Assembly (NCBI GenBank): GCA_965200835.1
Contig: OZ241390.1
Coordinates: 2,418,001 to 2,482,000 of the forward strand
Direction: 5' to 3'
DNA: 64,000 nucleotides
DNA from: JAPPFW01 sp965200835
Lineage (GTDB): Bacteria > Actinomycetota > Acidimicrobiia > Spongiisociales > Spongiisociaceae
Notes under the pieces: model-generated
What the model was told of the DNA's origin: nothing
The model's database searches: none
The model's input: only the letters and a program-made list of their open reading frames with translations
Shown here: in pieces, positions 1 to 7,557 of the stretch
Numbering within the stretch: the first letter of the stretch is position 1
Layout of the letters: each line of letters opens with the position of its first letter
Position numbers and translations under genes: made by a program

Positions 1-336
1 GATCACTTCTACCCGGTTCCTGCCCAGATGGGTGCGCAATATGTCGGACTGCTGCTTCATCACGTACCGGGTCCTAACCATCAGATCGCCCATGGTGATG
101 ATGTCCTTGACGGCGTAGGCCTCGCCGTAGATGTTCCTCTCCCGGTAGCCGGTCAGGTACAAAGCGGCGTCCCGCATGGTCTTGCTGACCGTTCCGGCGG
201 TTACGTTGATGCCTCCAATTGTCGGTTCCTTCTCGATCACCCCGACATGCTTGCCGAGTTTGGAGGCCTGGATTGCCGCTCGCTGTCCGGCCGGGCCTGA
301 CCCGATCACCACCAAGTCAAAGTCGTAATCGGACAT
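1..336 (-). CDS. sthA: Soluble NAD(P) transhydrogenase, N-terminal part (runs off the left edge)
   Basis: The 112 visible codons start at the ATG ending at 336 and give an FAD-binding N-terminus, VVIGSGPAGQRAA (dinucleotide-binding GxGxxG type), followed by VIEKEPTIGG and ALYLTGYRERNIYG. The last stretch is characteristic of the soluble (SthA/Si-specific) transhydrogenase subgroup of pyridine-nucleotide disulphide oxidoreductases, especially mycobacterial members. The family moves hydride between NADPH and NAD+ in the cytoplasm. Where relatives have GGxCxNxGTIPSK, this protein reads GGINVTAGTVSK: both redox-cysteine positions are non-cysteine and the proline is lost, so it cannot work as a disulphide reductase. 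That fits a transhydrogenase or another non-disulphide flavoenzyme. A proton-pumping transhydrogenase is also encoded in the window (13831-16594). The 3' end is not visible. Confidence 0.8.
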   Translation of the reverse strand, partial: MSDYDFDLVVIGSGPAGQRAAIQASKLGKHVGVIEKEPTIGGINVTAGTVSKTMRDAALYLTGYRERNIYGEAYAVKDIITMGDLMVRTRYVMKQQSDILRTHLGRNRVEVI

Positions 337-609
337 ATCTACCCGCTCACTCCCTAGATACCAGCCCGTATCGACCACTGCGGCTGAAGCTCATGCTGTC
401 CCCTGAGTCACGCAGCAGGGGCACGATATTTGGGGGCTGCCGGAGCCGATGCCGAGTTGCCTTCGATGACTTTTCCCGTTCTGTCGCTACCGGTCATAGT
501 AGCCAGCGAATGGCGAGAGATTCAGCGAGACTGCGAAAAAGTGCGGTCGGACCGGAAGGGAGCGTCCAACACCGTTCCGGACTGTGGCCGGAGCGATGCG
601 CTTACCCGG

Positions 610-1254
610 TTAGCGGCGCCGCCCGGCCAGTTCCAGCACGACCTCCTCGGCGCTGACACCGCGCTCGGCCAGCAGCACCAGCAGGTGATAGATCAGGTCG
701 GCAGCCTCCTCGGCGACTCGGAAATCCGGGACCTTCTCACCCTGGTGTTCAAGAGCGGCAGCTGCCAGCTCGGCGGCCTCCTCGATGACCTTCCGGCCAG
801 TGACCGTGGGACCGCCATCGGCCAGGTAGGCCGTGTAGGAACCGTCCGTCTGGGTGGCCAGGCGCTCGACAACGGTGCTCCACAGGTTCTCCAGGTCTGC
901 GAAGCCCTGCGGTGGGGTACCGTCGTCACTCGGGTCGACGAAGCAGGTACGGGCAGAGGTATGGCAGGTCGGCCCGGCCGGGATGGCCTTAACCAGCAGG
1001 GTGTCGCGGTCGCAGTCCTCCGCCAGCTCGACCAGGGTAAGGGTGTTGCCGCTGGTCTCTCCCTTCTTCCACAGGGTGCGACGAGACCGTGACCAGAAGT
1101 GGACCACTCTGGTGGTGATGGTCAGATCCAGGGCCTGGCGGTCCATCCAGGCCATCATCAGGACTTCCCCGGTCCGGTGGTGCTGAACGATGGCCGGGAC
1201 CAGGCCGTCCGGATTCCATGACACGCTACTGCGTGGCACGCTCTGCTCAGGCAT
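610..1254 (-). CDS. hisIE: Bifunctional phosphoribosyl-AMP cyclohydrolase / phosphoribosyl-ATP pyrophosphatase
   Basis: This 214-residue protein is a fusion of two histidine-pathway enzymes acting on early intermediates. The N-terminal HisI part (about residues 10-110) has LMMAWMDRQAL, HFWSRSRRTLWKKGETSGN and the metal-binding DCDRDTLL and GPTCHTSARTCF segments. The C-terminal HisE part (about 118-210) has GSYTAYL and the nucleotide-pyrophosphohydrolase helix KVIEEAAELAAAA with EEAADLIYHLLVLL. HisE hydrolyses PR-ATP to PR-AMP and HisI opens the ring. It is the last gene of the his operon and its start overlaps the end of hisF by 8 bases, implying coupled translation. Length is normal for the fused form. 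Confidence 0.96.
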   Translation of the reverse strand: MPEQSVPRSSVSWNPDGLVPAIVQHHRTGEVLMMAWMDRQALDLTITTRVVHFWSRSRRTLWKKGETSGNTLTLVELAEDCDRDTLLVKAIPAGPTCHTSARTCFVDPSDDGTPPQGFADLENLWSTVVERLATQTDGSYTAYLADGGPTVTGRKVIEEAAELAAAALEHQGEKVPDFRVAEEAADLIYHLLVLLAERGVSAEEVVLELAGRRR

Positions 1255-2008
1255 GGCGCACCGGGATCCCCGCCTCTTCCATGGCTTGCTTCACATCGCG
1301 GATATCCACTTCCCGGCGATGGAAGATGGAGGCGGCCAGCACCGCCGATGCCCCTGCTTCGACCGCCTCGACGAAGTGTTCGGGCCGGCCAGCGCCTCCC
1401 GAGGCGATCACCGGGACGCTCACCGCTCCGGTTATGGCGCGGAGTAGGTCCAGATCGAAACCGATGTTGGTGCCGTCCCTATCCATCGAGGTAAGCAGGA
1501 TCTCGCCTGCCCCACGCTCCACACCCTCGATCGCCCACTGCAGCGCGTCCCGGCCGGTATCGTGGCGACCACCGGTGATGAACACGTTCCACGACCCTCC
1601 CGGTCGTGACTTGGCATCGATCGCCAGGACCACGCATTGGCGGCCGAAGGCGGCTGCACACTCGTCGAGCAGGCCAGGACGGCGCACCGCGGCGGTGTTT
1701 AGGGAGACCTTGTCGGCCCCGGCGCGCAATACAGCCCGCATGTCGGCCGGCTGGCGCACCCCACCCCCGATCGTCAGCGGGACGAACACGCTCTGAGCAG
1801 TGCGCCGGACCACGTCGAGCAGGGCAGGACGTCCCTCCGGCGAGGCCGCGATATCGAGGTAGACGATCTCGTCCATCCCTTCCTGCGCGTAGCGATTGGC
1901 CAGCTCGACCGGATCACCCTCATCGGTCAGATTGACGAAGTTGACCCCCTTGACCACCCGCCCGTGCTTCACGTCGAGGCAGGCGATGATCCGGGTACGA
2001 AGAGTCAT
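1247..2008 (-). CDS. hisF: Imidazole glycerol phosphate synthase, cyclase subunit
   Basis: HisF is a TIM-barrel protein that uses ammonia delivered by HisH to form IGP and AICAR. The start ATG at 2008 overlaps the hisH stop in an ATGA arrangement and gives 253 residues, the usual size; the reading frame stays open far upstream but that part is only the shadow of hisH. Visible motifs: RIIACLDVKHGRVVKG at the N-terminus (catalytic Asp near residue 11), FVPLTIGGGVR, VSLNTAAV, the second half-barrel LLTSMDRDGT (catalytic Asp) and VIASGGAG phosphate-binding loop. Genes hisH-hisF-hisIE are tightly coupled. Confidence 0.97.
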   Translation of the reverse strand: MTLRTRIIACLDVKHGRVVKGVNFVNLTDEGDPVELANRYAQEGMDEIVYLDIAASPEGRPALLDVVRRTAQSVFVPLTIGGGVRQPADMRAVLRAGADKVSLNTAAVRRPGLLDECAAAFGRQCVVLAIDAKSRPGGSWNVFITGGRHDTGRDALQWAIEGVERGAGEILLTSMDRDGTNIGFDLDLLRAITGAVSVPVIASGGAGRPEHFVEAVEAGASAVLAASIFHRREVDIRDVKQAMEEAGIPVRHA

Positions 2009-2664
2009 ACTGGAGCCCTGGCTGCTCGATACATCCCGGAGACTTCCCGTACCTCCGTGACGAAGTTGGACAGGACCCGGAGGCCAGTCGGCCCGCTGCG
2101 TTCCGGATGGAACTGGGTCCCCACCCTCAGACCGTTCCGCACCGCCGCCGCGAACGGGTTCGGATAGTGCGTCCAGGCGATGACGATTGAAGGGTCGGTC
2201 GGCGCGGGAGCGTAGCTGTGTACGAAGTAGAAGGTCTCGTCCCCAACGAGACCCTGGAAGATGCGGTCGCGCGATGCCGGGTATCCAGGCATCTCGAGAT
2301 CGTTCCAGCCTATGTGGGGGAGCCGGGGGGCACCGGCTAGCCGTCTCACCACCCCGCGGTCCAGACCCAGGCAGGGCCGGCCGTCCTCGTCGCTGCGGTC
2401 GAAGAACAGCTGGAGTCCCACACAGATACCGAGTAGTGGTCCCTGCCATTCCTTCAAAGGCTCTACAAGGCCGGCTTCGGTGAGGCGTTCCATGGCCGCG
2501 CCGGGTACGCCGACCCCGGGAAGCACGATCGCCTGGGTCCCAGCCAGGCCGTCGGACCCGGTGACCAGGCGAACGGCGGCCCCGGCTCTCTCCAGCCCCT
2601 GGGCGATCGACACCAGGTTGCCGGCACCGTGGTCGATGACCGCCATCAGCGGCGGTGCGTTCAT
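2005..2664 (-). CDS. hisH: Imidazole glycerol phosphate synthase, glutamine amidotransferase subunit
   Basis: HisH is the glutaminase partner of HisF and channels ammonia through the HisF barrel. It is a class I glutamine amidotransferase: AVIDHGAGNLVSI at the start, the nucleophile elbow GICVGLQ (Cys near residue 82), and FHPERS with the catalytic His and Glu near the C-terminus. At 219 residues it has normal length. It overlaps hisB upstream and hisF downstream by four bases each (ATGA), so the three are probably translated as one coupled unit. The order hisB-hisH-hisF skips hisA, which usually lies between hisH and hisF. Confidence 0.97.
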   Translation of the reverse strand: MNAPPLMAVIDHGAGNLVSIAQGLERAGAAVRLVTGSDGLAGTQAIVLPGVGVPGAAMERLTEAGLVEPLKEWQGPLLGICVGLQLFFDRSDEDGRPCLGLDRGVVRRLAGAPRLPHIGWNDLEMPGYPASRDRIFQGLVGDETFYFVHSYAPAPTDPSIVIAWTHYPNPFAAAVRNGLRVGTQFHPERSGPTGLRVLSNFVTEVREVSGMYRAARAPV

Positions 2665-3263
2665 GAAGCTGCCTCCGTGTTGGGCGTTCCCTTGGTGGAG
2701 GCGATCCCGGTCCGCCTCGGGTCGGGCGCCACCGCGGCCCGCAGCGCTCTGGCCAATGCCTTGAAGGCCGCCTCGGCCACATGGTGGTCGTTACGCCCGC
2801 TGGCCGAGAGGTGCAGAGTGATGGAGGCGGTCCGGGCGAATGCTTCCAGGGCATGCGGGATGTTCTGGGTGGTCAGGTTGCCGATGTAGGGGGTGGCCAG
2901 CTGTAACTCCGTCACACAGTAGGGCCTACCTCCGACGTCGACCACCGCCCGGGCGATCGCCTCGTCCATCGGTACGAGGGCATCGCCGAAACGATGGATG
3001 CCCTGGCGATCACCGAGCGCGCCAGCCAGCGCCTCGCCCAGGCAGAGAGCTGTGTCCTCAACCGTGTGATGATCGTCCACCTCCACGTCGCCCTCGGTGG
3101 CTACTTCCAGGTCGAAAAGGGCATGATGGGCCAGGGAGGAGAGCAGGTGGTCGAAGAAGCCCACTCCGGTGTGGACGTTGGCCCGTCCCGTGCCGTCGAG
3201 CTCGATCTCGACCGACACCCGGGTCTCGTTGGTATGACGGTGGCAGGCAGCCTGGCGGGACAC
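2661..3263 (-). CDS. hisB: Imidazoleglycerol-phosphate dehydratase
   Basis: HisB removes water from IGP to make imidazole acetol phosphate. The Mn-binding histidine motifs are clear: GVGFFDHLLSSLAHH, VDDHHTVEDTALCLGEA and GRNDHHVAEAAFKALARAL. I place the start at the GTG ending at 3263 rather than at an upstream ATG (3293 or 3287): a strong GAGGAGG ribosome-binding site sits just in front of this GTG, the GTG lies one base after the hisD stop, and the resulting 200 residues match the normal length of monofunctional HisB. The protein lacks the phosphatase domain of the enterobacterial fused HisB. Confidence 0.95.
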   Translation of the reverse strand: MSRQAACHRHTNETRVSVEIELDGTGRANVHTGVGFFDHLLSSLAHHALFDLEVATEGDVEVDDHHTVEDTALCLGEALAGALGDRQGIHRFGDALVPMDEAIARAVVDVGGRPYCVTELQLATPYIGNLTTQNIPHALEAFARTASITLHLSASGRNDHHVAEAAFKALARALRAAVAPDPRRTGIASTKGTPNTEAAS

Positions 3264-3264
3264 T

Positions 3265-4635
3265 CTAAACCTCCTCGGGGTGGGCATCTTCATCCGGATA
3301 ACGGGTGGGAAGACCCTCGAACCTCACCGAAGCGGCCATCCGGTGGGCGTCCAGTCCTTCGGCGGTCGCCAGCTGCTCGATGACCGGGCGGAGGGACGCC
3401 AGCCCGGCACGAGTGAGGGTCTGGACCTGCCGCCAGGACCCGAAGTCCTCCACCCCGAGCGGGCTATGTGACTTCGCCAGGCCACCGGTAGGCAGTACGT
3501 GATTGGCTCCGGTGGCATAGTCACCGGCCGACTCGGGAGACCACCTTCCGACATACACCGACCCGGCGTTCACCAGCCGCGCCGCGTGCTGGTGCGGGTG
3601 GGCGGTCAGCACCGAGGCATGCTCGGGAGCGTAAGCGTTGGCAAACTCCAGCGCCTCGTCGAGGGATCCGGTCACCAGGGCCTCCCCATGAGTCGCCAGA
3701 GCGGCTCGCAGTATCTCCCGCCGGGGGAGTAGGGGGAGGAATCCGGCGATCTCCGCCTCCACCCTGGCCGGCAGGCTCGGTTCGGTGGTGACCACCAAGG
3801 CCGGGGAGTCGGGACCGTGTTCCGCCTGGCAGAGGAGATCGATGGCGACCAGCCGGGGATCGGCGGTGCGGTCGGCTACCACTAGCACCTCGCTAGGCCC
3901 GGCCGGGAGGTCGATGGCGCAGGTGCCGTACACCTCGAGCTTGGCAGCAGTGACCCAGGCATTGCCCGGCCCGACGATCTTGTCGACCCTAGGAATAGTT
4001 TCGGTCCCGTAGGCGAGGGCAGCCACCGCCTGGGCGCCCCCCATCGCGTATACCTCCTGCACGCCGAGTAATCCGGCCGCGGCCAGCAGGGTAGGATCCA
4101 TCCCGCCTGGGGGGTCACACGGAGAGGCCACCGCGATCTCAGCCACCCCCGCAATCTGCGCCGGGACCACTGCCATGACCAGGCTGGACGGGTAGGAGGC
4201 CTTACCACCAGGAACATAGACACCTACCCGGCGGATCGGGGTCCAGCGACGGTCGATGCGCACCCCGGGGCGGGTCTCATGAGTGGTGTCGGTGGGAGTC
4301 TGTGCCAGGTGATGGCGTCGCACCATCTCGATCGCCCCCAGGAGGGCGGAGCGGACCGGCTGGGGGACCTGGTCCTGAGCGGCCGCGATCTCCTTTCCCG
4401 ATACCTTCGGATCCGTGCGGCCTCCTCCCCAGGTGCCGCTTGCTTCGGCCAATGCCCGGTCACCTTCGGTGGCCACCGCCCGGCAGATGCCGACGGCAGC
4501 CTCGCGTACCTCGGGGTCGGGCACCGCGGAGCGGGTCACCAACTCATCTAGCGAGGCGGTGTCGAGGTCTGCCAGCCGCCGGACTCTCAGCAGCGGGCCG
4601 ACGGCGGATGCAGCTGATGGCGCGGTTCGTCTCAC
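3265..4635 (-). CDS. hisD: Histidinol dehydrogenase
   Basis: HisD oxidises histidinol to histidine in two NAD-dependent steps. The GTG start at 4635 overlaps the hisG stop as GTGA and gives 456 residues, slightly above the family norm of about 430-440; the extra residues are an N-terminal Ala/Arg-rich stretch, so a start a few codons further in remains possible. Diagnostic segments: YVPGGKASYPSSLVM, AVAALAYGTETIPRVDKIVGPGN, AIDLPAGPSEVLV, CQAEHGPDS with zinc/catalytic residues, and YAPEHASV (catalytic Glu-His). It is the third gene of the operon. Confidence 0.96.
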   Translation of the reverse strand: MRRTAPSAASAVGPLLRVRRLADLDTASLDELVTRSAVPDPEVREAAVGICRAVATEGDRALAEASGTWGGGRTDPKVSGKEIAAAQDQVPQPVRSALLGAIEMVRRHHLAQTPTDTTHETRPGVRIDRRWTPIRRVGVYVPGGKASYPSSLVMAVVPAQIAGVAEIAVASPCDPPGGMDPTLLAAAGLLGVQEVYAMGGAQAVAALAYGTETIPRVDKIVGPGNAWVTAAKLEVYGTCAIDLPAGPSEVLVVADRTADPRLVAIDLLCQAEHGPDSPALVVTTEPSLPARVEAEIAGFLPLLPRREILRAALATHGEALVTGSLDEALEFANAYAPEHASVLTAHPHQHAARLVNAGSVYVGRWSPESAGDYATGANHVLPTGGLAKSHSPLGVEDFGSWRQVQTLTRAGLASLRPVIEQLATAEGLDAHRMAASVRFEGLPTRYPDEDAHPEEV

Positions 4636-5501
4636 GGCACCAGCTGCCCGATCGGGAGCACCAGGATGTCCCGCCCGCCGGCCGCCTTGAGGCGGGGTAG
4701 GAGATTCCAGACCTCGTCCCTTTCCACCACCGAGTGGATCGCCACCATGCCGTCCTCTGCCAGTGGGATCACAGTGGGCGCTTCGAGCCCTGGTATCAGA
4801 GTGCGGATGACGGGTAGGGATTCGCGGGAGGCATTCAGCAGGAGATAGCGGCGGCGACGGGCCGCCAGGACCGACTCGAGGGCGGTGACCACGGTCGGTA
4901 TCTGGCTTCCATTCCTCGATCCGCCGACTCCACCCACGAGAACGGCCTGGCTGGCCAGGATGGGAAGCACCGGTCGCAGCCCGTTGATCATCAGGGTGCT
5001 GCCGGTCGAGACCAGATCGGCGACCGCATCGGCTACCCCGAGTTTGGGGGCTACTTCCACCGATCCCCGCAGCCGGACCACCTTTACTAGCACCTGGTGG
5101 GTGGAGAAAAAACGCTCGGTGAGGTTCGGGTGGGAGGTAGCGATGCGGAGTCCGGCGAAATCGCCGGGAAGCCGGTGTTCGGTCTCCCTGGGAACCGCCA
5201 CCGTCAGGTCGCATCTTCCGTAGCCGAGGGACAGAACGGTCTGGACACGTCCGGCAGCGGGACGAGACTCCTCCAGCAGGTCGAGTCCGGTGACACCTAG
5301 CTCGGCCACCCCGTCTGCCACCAGCTCGGCCACGTCCTCGGTCCGCACGAACAGTAGGTCGATGTCTGCGTTGCGGACCTTCACCGACAGGGCCCGATCG
5401 GTCTGCTCGAACGCCAGACCGGCGTCACGGAGCAGCCCTAGGGTGGGTGCTCTCAGGCGGCCCTTGTTTGGTACCGCCAGGCGCAGGGTGCGCTCACCCA
5501 T
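4632..5501 (-). CDS. hisG: ATP phosphoribosyltransferase, long form
   Basis: HisG joins ATP and PRPP in the first committed step of histidine synthesis and is normally feedback-inhibited by histidine. The 289-residue length marks the long homo-oligomeric form. The catalytic part has LRLAVPNKGRL, GVTGLDLLEES and ADLVSTGSTLMINGLRP (PRPP-binding loop). The last 70 or so residues (EAPTVIPLAEDGMVAIHSVV onwards) form the ACT-like histidine-binding regulatory domain, so no separate HisZ is needed. It is the first enzyme gene of the operon; its start overlaps the yerC-like stop by 8 bases, tying enzyme and regulator together. Confidence 0.96.
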   Translation of the reverse strand: MGERTLRLAVPNKGRLRAPTLGLLRDAGLAFEQTDRALSVKVRNADIDLLFVRTEDVAELVADGVAELGVTGLDLLEESRPAAGRVQTVLSLGYGRCDLTVAVPRETEHRLPGDFAGLRIATSHPNLTERFFSTHQVLVKVVRLRGSVEVAPKLGVADAVADLVSTGSTLMINGLRPVLPILASQAVLVGGVGGSRNGSQIPTVVTALESVLAARRRRYLLLNASRESLPVIRTLIPGLEAPTVIPLAEDGMVAIHSVVERDEVWNLLPRLKAAGGRDILVLPIGQLVP

Positions 5502-5802
5502 CGCCGGTCATCCGGATTCGATCCAGCGCCAGCCGATACCCTCCCGTACCGTGGCGCCGCCACTCGTTCACCCGGCCGATGGTGGTGGTCGACACCCCGG
5601 TCCGCGTGGCGATCTCCCGATATGACAGGCCCGAGTCCAGCAGCAGGGCTACAGCCCACCGGCTCGACAGGTCATCCACCTCGTTGCGGGTGCAGAGGTC
5701 TCGCAGGAAGAGAGCCACCTCATCAGCGGTCTCCAGTGTCAGGAGGGCACGGCATAGCGCCTCGAGCTCGCCGGTTCTCCAGCTTTCCTGCCGATCGGTC
5801 AT
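5494..5802 (-). CDS. TrpR/YerC-family transcriptional regulator, probable his operon repressor
   Basis: A 102-residue all-helical protein of the TrpR superfamily (YerC/YecD type): LCRALLTLETADEVALFLRDLCT, then LSSRWAVALLLDSGLSYREIATRTGVSTTTIGRVNEW, the last part being the helix-turn-helix at about residues 59-82. TrpR-fold regulators bind DNA when their aromatic or amino-acid co-repressor is present. The gene is first in the his operon, overlaps hisG by 8 bases and has three CTAG-type repeats over its own promoter (5832-5855). I infer that it senses histidine or a pathway metabolite and autoregulates the operon. An SD-like GGAG lies 11 bases before the ATG. The regulatory target is inference; the family assignment is secure. 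Confidence 0.88.
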   Translation of the reverse strand: MTDRQESWRTGELEALCRALLTLETADEVALFLRDLCTRNEVDDLSSRWAVALLLDSGLSYREIATRTGVSTTTIGRVNEWRRHGTGGYRLALDRIRMTGDG

Positions 5803-5831
5803 CCAGGGTATCTCCGGTACGGGTCTTTCTG

Positions 5832-5855
5832 CACTAGCACACTAATACACTAGTA
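5832..5855 (-). promoter_or_regulatory. Candidate operator: three tandem 8-bp CTAG-type repeats
   Basis: On the plus strand three units follow without a gap: CACTAGCA (5832-5839), CACTAATA (5840-5847) and CACTAGTA (5848-5855). Read in the direction of the his operon they are TACTAGTG, TATTAGTG and TGCTAGTG. The known E. coli TrpR operator is built from closely similar ACTAGT/GTACTAGT half-sites. The repeats begin 30 bases before the yerC-like ATG and overlap the putative -10 element, an arrangement expected for a repressor site. Binding is inferred. Confidence 0.65.
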
Positions 5856-5867
5856 CGTCATTCTCAA
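5839..5867 (-). promoter_or_regulatory. Candidate his operon promoter
   Basis: In the minus orientation TTGAGA (5862-5867) and TAGTGT (5839-5844) are 17 bases apart, a good sigma-70-type arrangement. The -10 hexamer and spacer are made of the three operator repeats, so repressor binding would block polymerase. The start site would fall about 30 bases before the regulator's ATG. Confidence 0.5.
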
Positions 5868-5964
5868 AGACAGGCAGCTGCCGAAGGAAACCTTGGCTGC
5901 TACTTCAAGGGCTGGATCGGGTAGCCGCTCGCAGCAGATTGCGACTCTAGTAGGGGAGTGAGGG

Positions 5965-7404
5965 TTACGAAGGCGGTCTCGAGCCCGGTCGGTGGACAGT
6001 TTCCCAGGCCGCAGCCAGTTCCAGTACGGCTCGATCGGCGCGCTGGCGGCCGACCAGCTGTAACCCGACCGGGAGACCGTCGGGGGTCCATCCGGCGGGC
6101 ACGGAAATGGCTGGGTGGGTGGTCACGGTGATGTCGCTGCAGGACCGCATCCAGTCGATATAGGTGTCGAGGGACACGCCACCGATATCTCTCGGGTATT
6201 CCACCTCGATCGGGAAGGGCGGAACCTGGGTGACCGGGCAGGCCAGGAACTCGAACCCACCACCAGCGGGGGACATGAAATCGTGAACCCGGGCAACGAG
6301 CCGGGTGTGCCGCCGGCAGGCTTCCAAGTAGTCGGTGATGCTCATCGAGAGTCCCTGCTCGATGTTCCACACCACCGTTTCCTTCATCTCATGCCGGTGC
6401 TCGGCCAGCAGCGGGCCGTAGGTGAGCGCGAACTGCCAGGCCCGCCGAGCTTGGAATATCTCCTCTGCGCCGGCCAGGTCGGGCCAGGTTTCCACCACGT
6501 CGCAGCCCAGATCGGACAGCAGATCCGGAACGGAGGCCAGCGCGCTCCGAATGGCAGGATCGATCGGGAGCCCACCCGCGTCGGGCGACCAGGCCACCTT
6601 CACGCCCTCGAGGTCGCGTTGCAGCGGAGGGGCGAACTGGTCGGCCGGCTCCGAGATCGAAAGCGGAGCGCGAGGGTCCGGTCCTGCCAGGGCGCGGAGG
6701 TAGAAGGCGACATCGGCCACGGTGCGCGCCATCGGACCTTCGACCGACAGCGGGAACCAGGCGTCCTGGGCTGTGGTCGAGGGCACCCGGCCGGGGGAGG
6801 GCCGGAAGCCGACCACGTTACAGAAGGCGGCCGGGTTCCGCAGCGAGCCACCCAGGTCGGATCCGTCGCACAGGGGGAGCATGCCGGTAGCCAGGGCAAC
6901 CGCCGCTCCGCCACTGCTTCCTCCGCAGGTTCTGGACAGATCGTAGGGGTTGAGGGTGGGGCCGAAGACCGGGTTGAAGGTGTGCGAGCCAGCACCGAAT
7001 TCGGGGGTGTTGGTCTTTCCGACAGTCACCGCTCCGGCTCGTCGCTGCCGCTCGACGATCAGCGAATCGGTAGCCGGCCTGAAGTCGGCGAAGATCGGGG
7101 ATCCGAAGGTGGTCCGGATCCCGGCCGTCCAGGCCAGGTCCTTGTGGGCCACCGGCAGGCCATGCAGCAGACCGAGTGTTTCTCCCCGGGCATGTGCTTG
7201 GTCCGCCGCAGCCGCCTGTTCGAGGGCCCTCTCGGGCATCAGGGTCACCAGCGCGTTCACCACCGGGTTGATCTGCTGGATGCGGGAAAGGTGGGCCTCG
7301 AGCAGCTCGCGGGCACTGATCTCACCCGCCGACAGCATTGCGGCCATCTCCATCGCCGGTCGGGCGCACACGCCGCTTCGGTTATCGAGCAACACCTCTA
7401 CCAA
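5965..7404 (-). CDS. Amidase, amidase-signature family
   Basis: A 479-residue amidase-signature hydrolase with the Ser-cisSer-Lys triad: Lys in GLPVAHKDLAWT, and the Gly/Ser-rich CGGSSGGAAVALATGMLPLCDGSDLGGSLR holding both serines. GKTNTPEFG and RTVADVAFYLRAL are further family hallmarks. Such enzymes hydrolyse aliphatic or aromatic amides; the substrate cannot be read here. It is not GatA: no gatB or gatC lies nearby, and the 50 residues after the second serine lack GatA features. It is a single-gene unit downstream of and in the same direction as nothing obvious; its 5' end faces hisA across a 150-base gap. The start used is TTG at 7404; an internal ATG about 17 codons later is possible. 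Confidence 0.88.
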   Translation of the reverse strand: MVEVLLDNRSGVCARPAMEMAAMLSAGEISARELLEAHLSRIQQINPVVNALVTLMPERALEQAAAADQAHARGETLGLLHGLPVAHKDLAWTAGIRTTFGSPIFADFRPATDSLIVERQRRAGAVTVGKTNTPEFGAGSHTFNPVFGPTLNPYDLSRTCGGSSGGAAVALATGMLPLCDGSDLGGSLRNPAAFCNVVGFRPSPGRVPSTTAQDAWFPLSVEGPMARTVADVAFYLRALAGPDPRAPLSISEPADQFAPPLQRDLEGVKVAWSPDAGGLPIDPAIRSALASVPDLLSDLGCDVVETWPDLAGAEEIFQARRAWQFALTYGPLLAEHRHEMKETVVWNIEQGLSMSITDYLEACRRHTRLVARVHDFMSPAGGGFEFLACPVTQVPPFPIEVEYPRDIGGVSLDTYIDWMRSCSDITVTTHPAISVPAGWTPDGLPVGLQLVGRQRADRAVLELAAAWETVHRPGSRPPS

Positions 7405-7444
7405 AACCCTTACACTTCTTCAGGCGTTCGGCCCACTGTTCCCG

Positions 7445-7474
7445 TTGCCACTACAGCTGGCCGGGTTCCATACT
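7445..7474 (+). promoter_or_regulatory. Candidate hisA promoter
   Basis: TTGCCA (7445-7450) and CATACT (7469-7474) are separated by 18 bases in the gap between the divergent amidase and hisA genes. No copy of the CTAG-type repeats seen upstream of the main his operon is present, so hisA may be controlled separately. Confidence 0.35.
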
Positions 7475-7557
7475 ATGAAGACACGGTTTTGCCGGTCAGG
7501 TGGCGCGTCGCCGACAGGTTGGGTTGACCACTCAGTATTGCCGGGAGGGCTCACGAC

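Noticed and set aside
1247..2854. 535-residue open frame extending hisF upstream through hisH
   Set aside because: Only the last 253 residues are HisF; the upstream part is Arg/Pro/Gly-rich shadow of hisH, and the ATGA overlap fixes the start at 2008.
3265..5214. 649-residue open frame extending hisD through hisG
   Set aside because: The first 190 residues are low-complexity shadow of hisG; HisD homology begins near the GTG at 4635.
6115..7527. 470-residue open frame on the plus strand opposite the amidase
   Set aside because: Composition is typical of an antisense shadow (Gly/Arg/His-rich) and the minus strand encodes a clear amidase.
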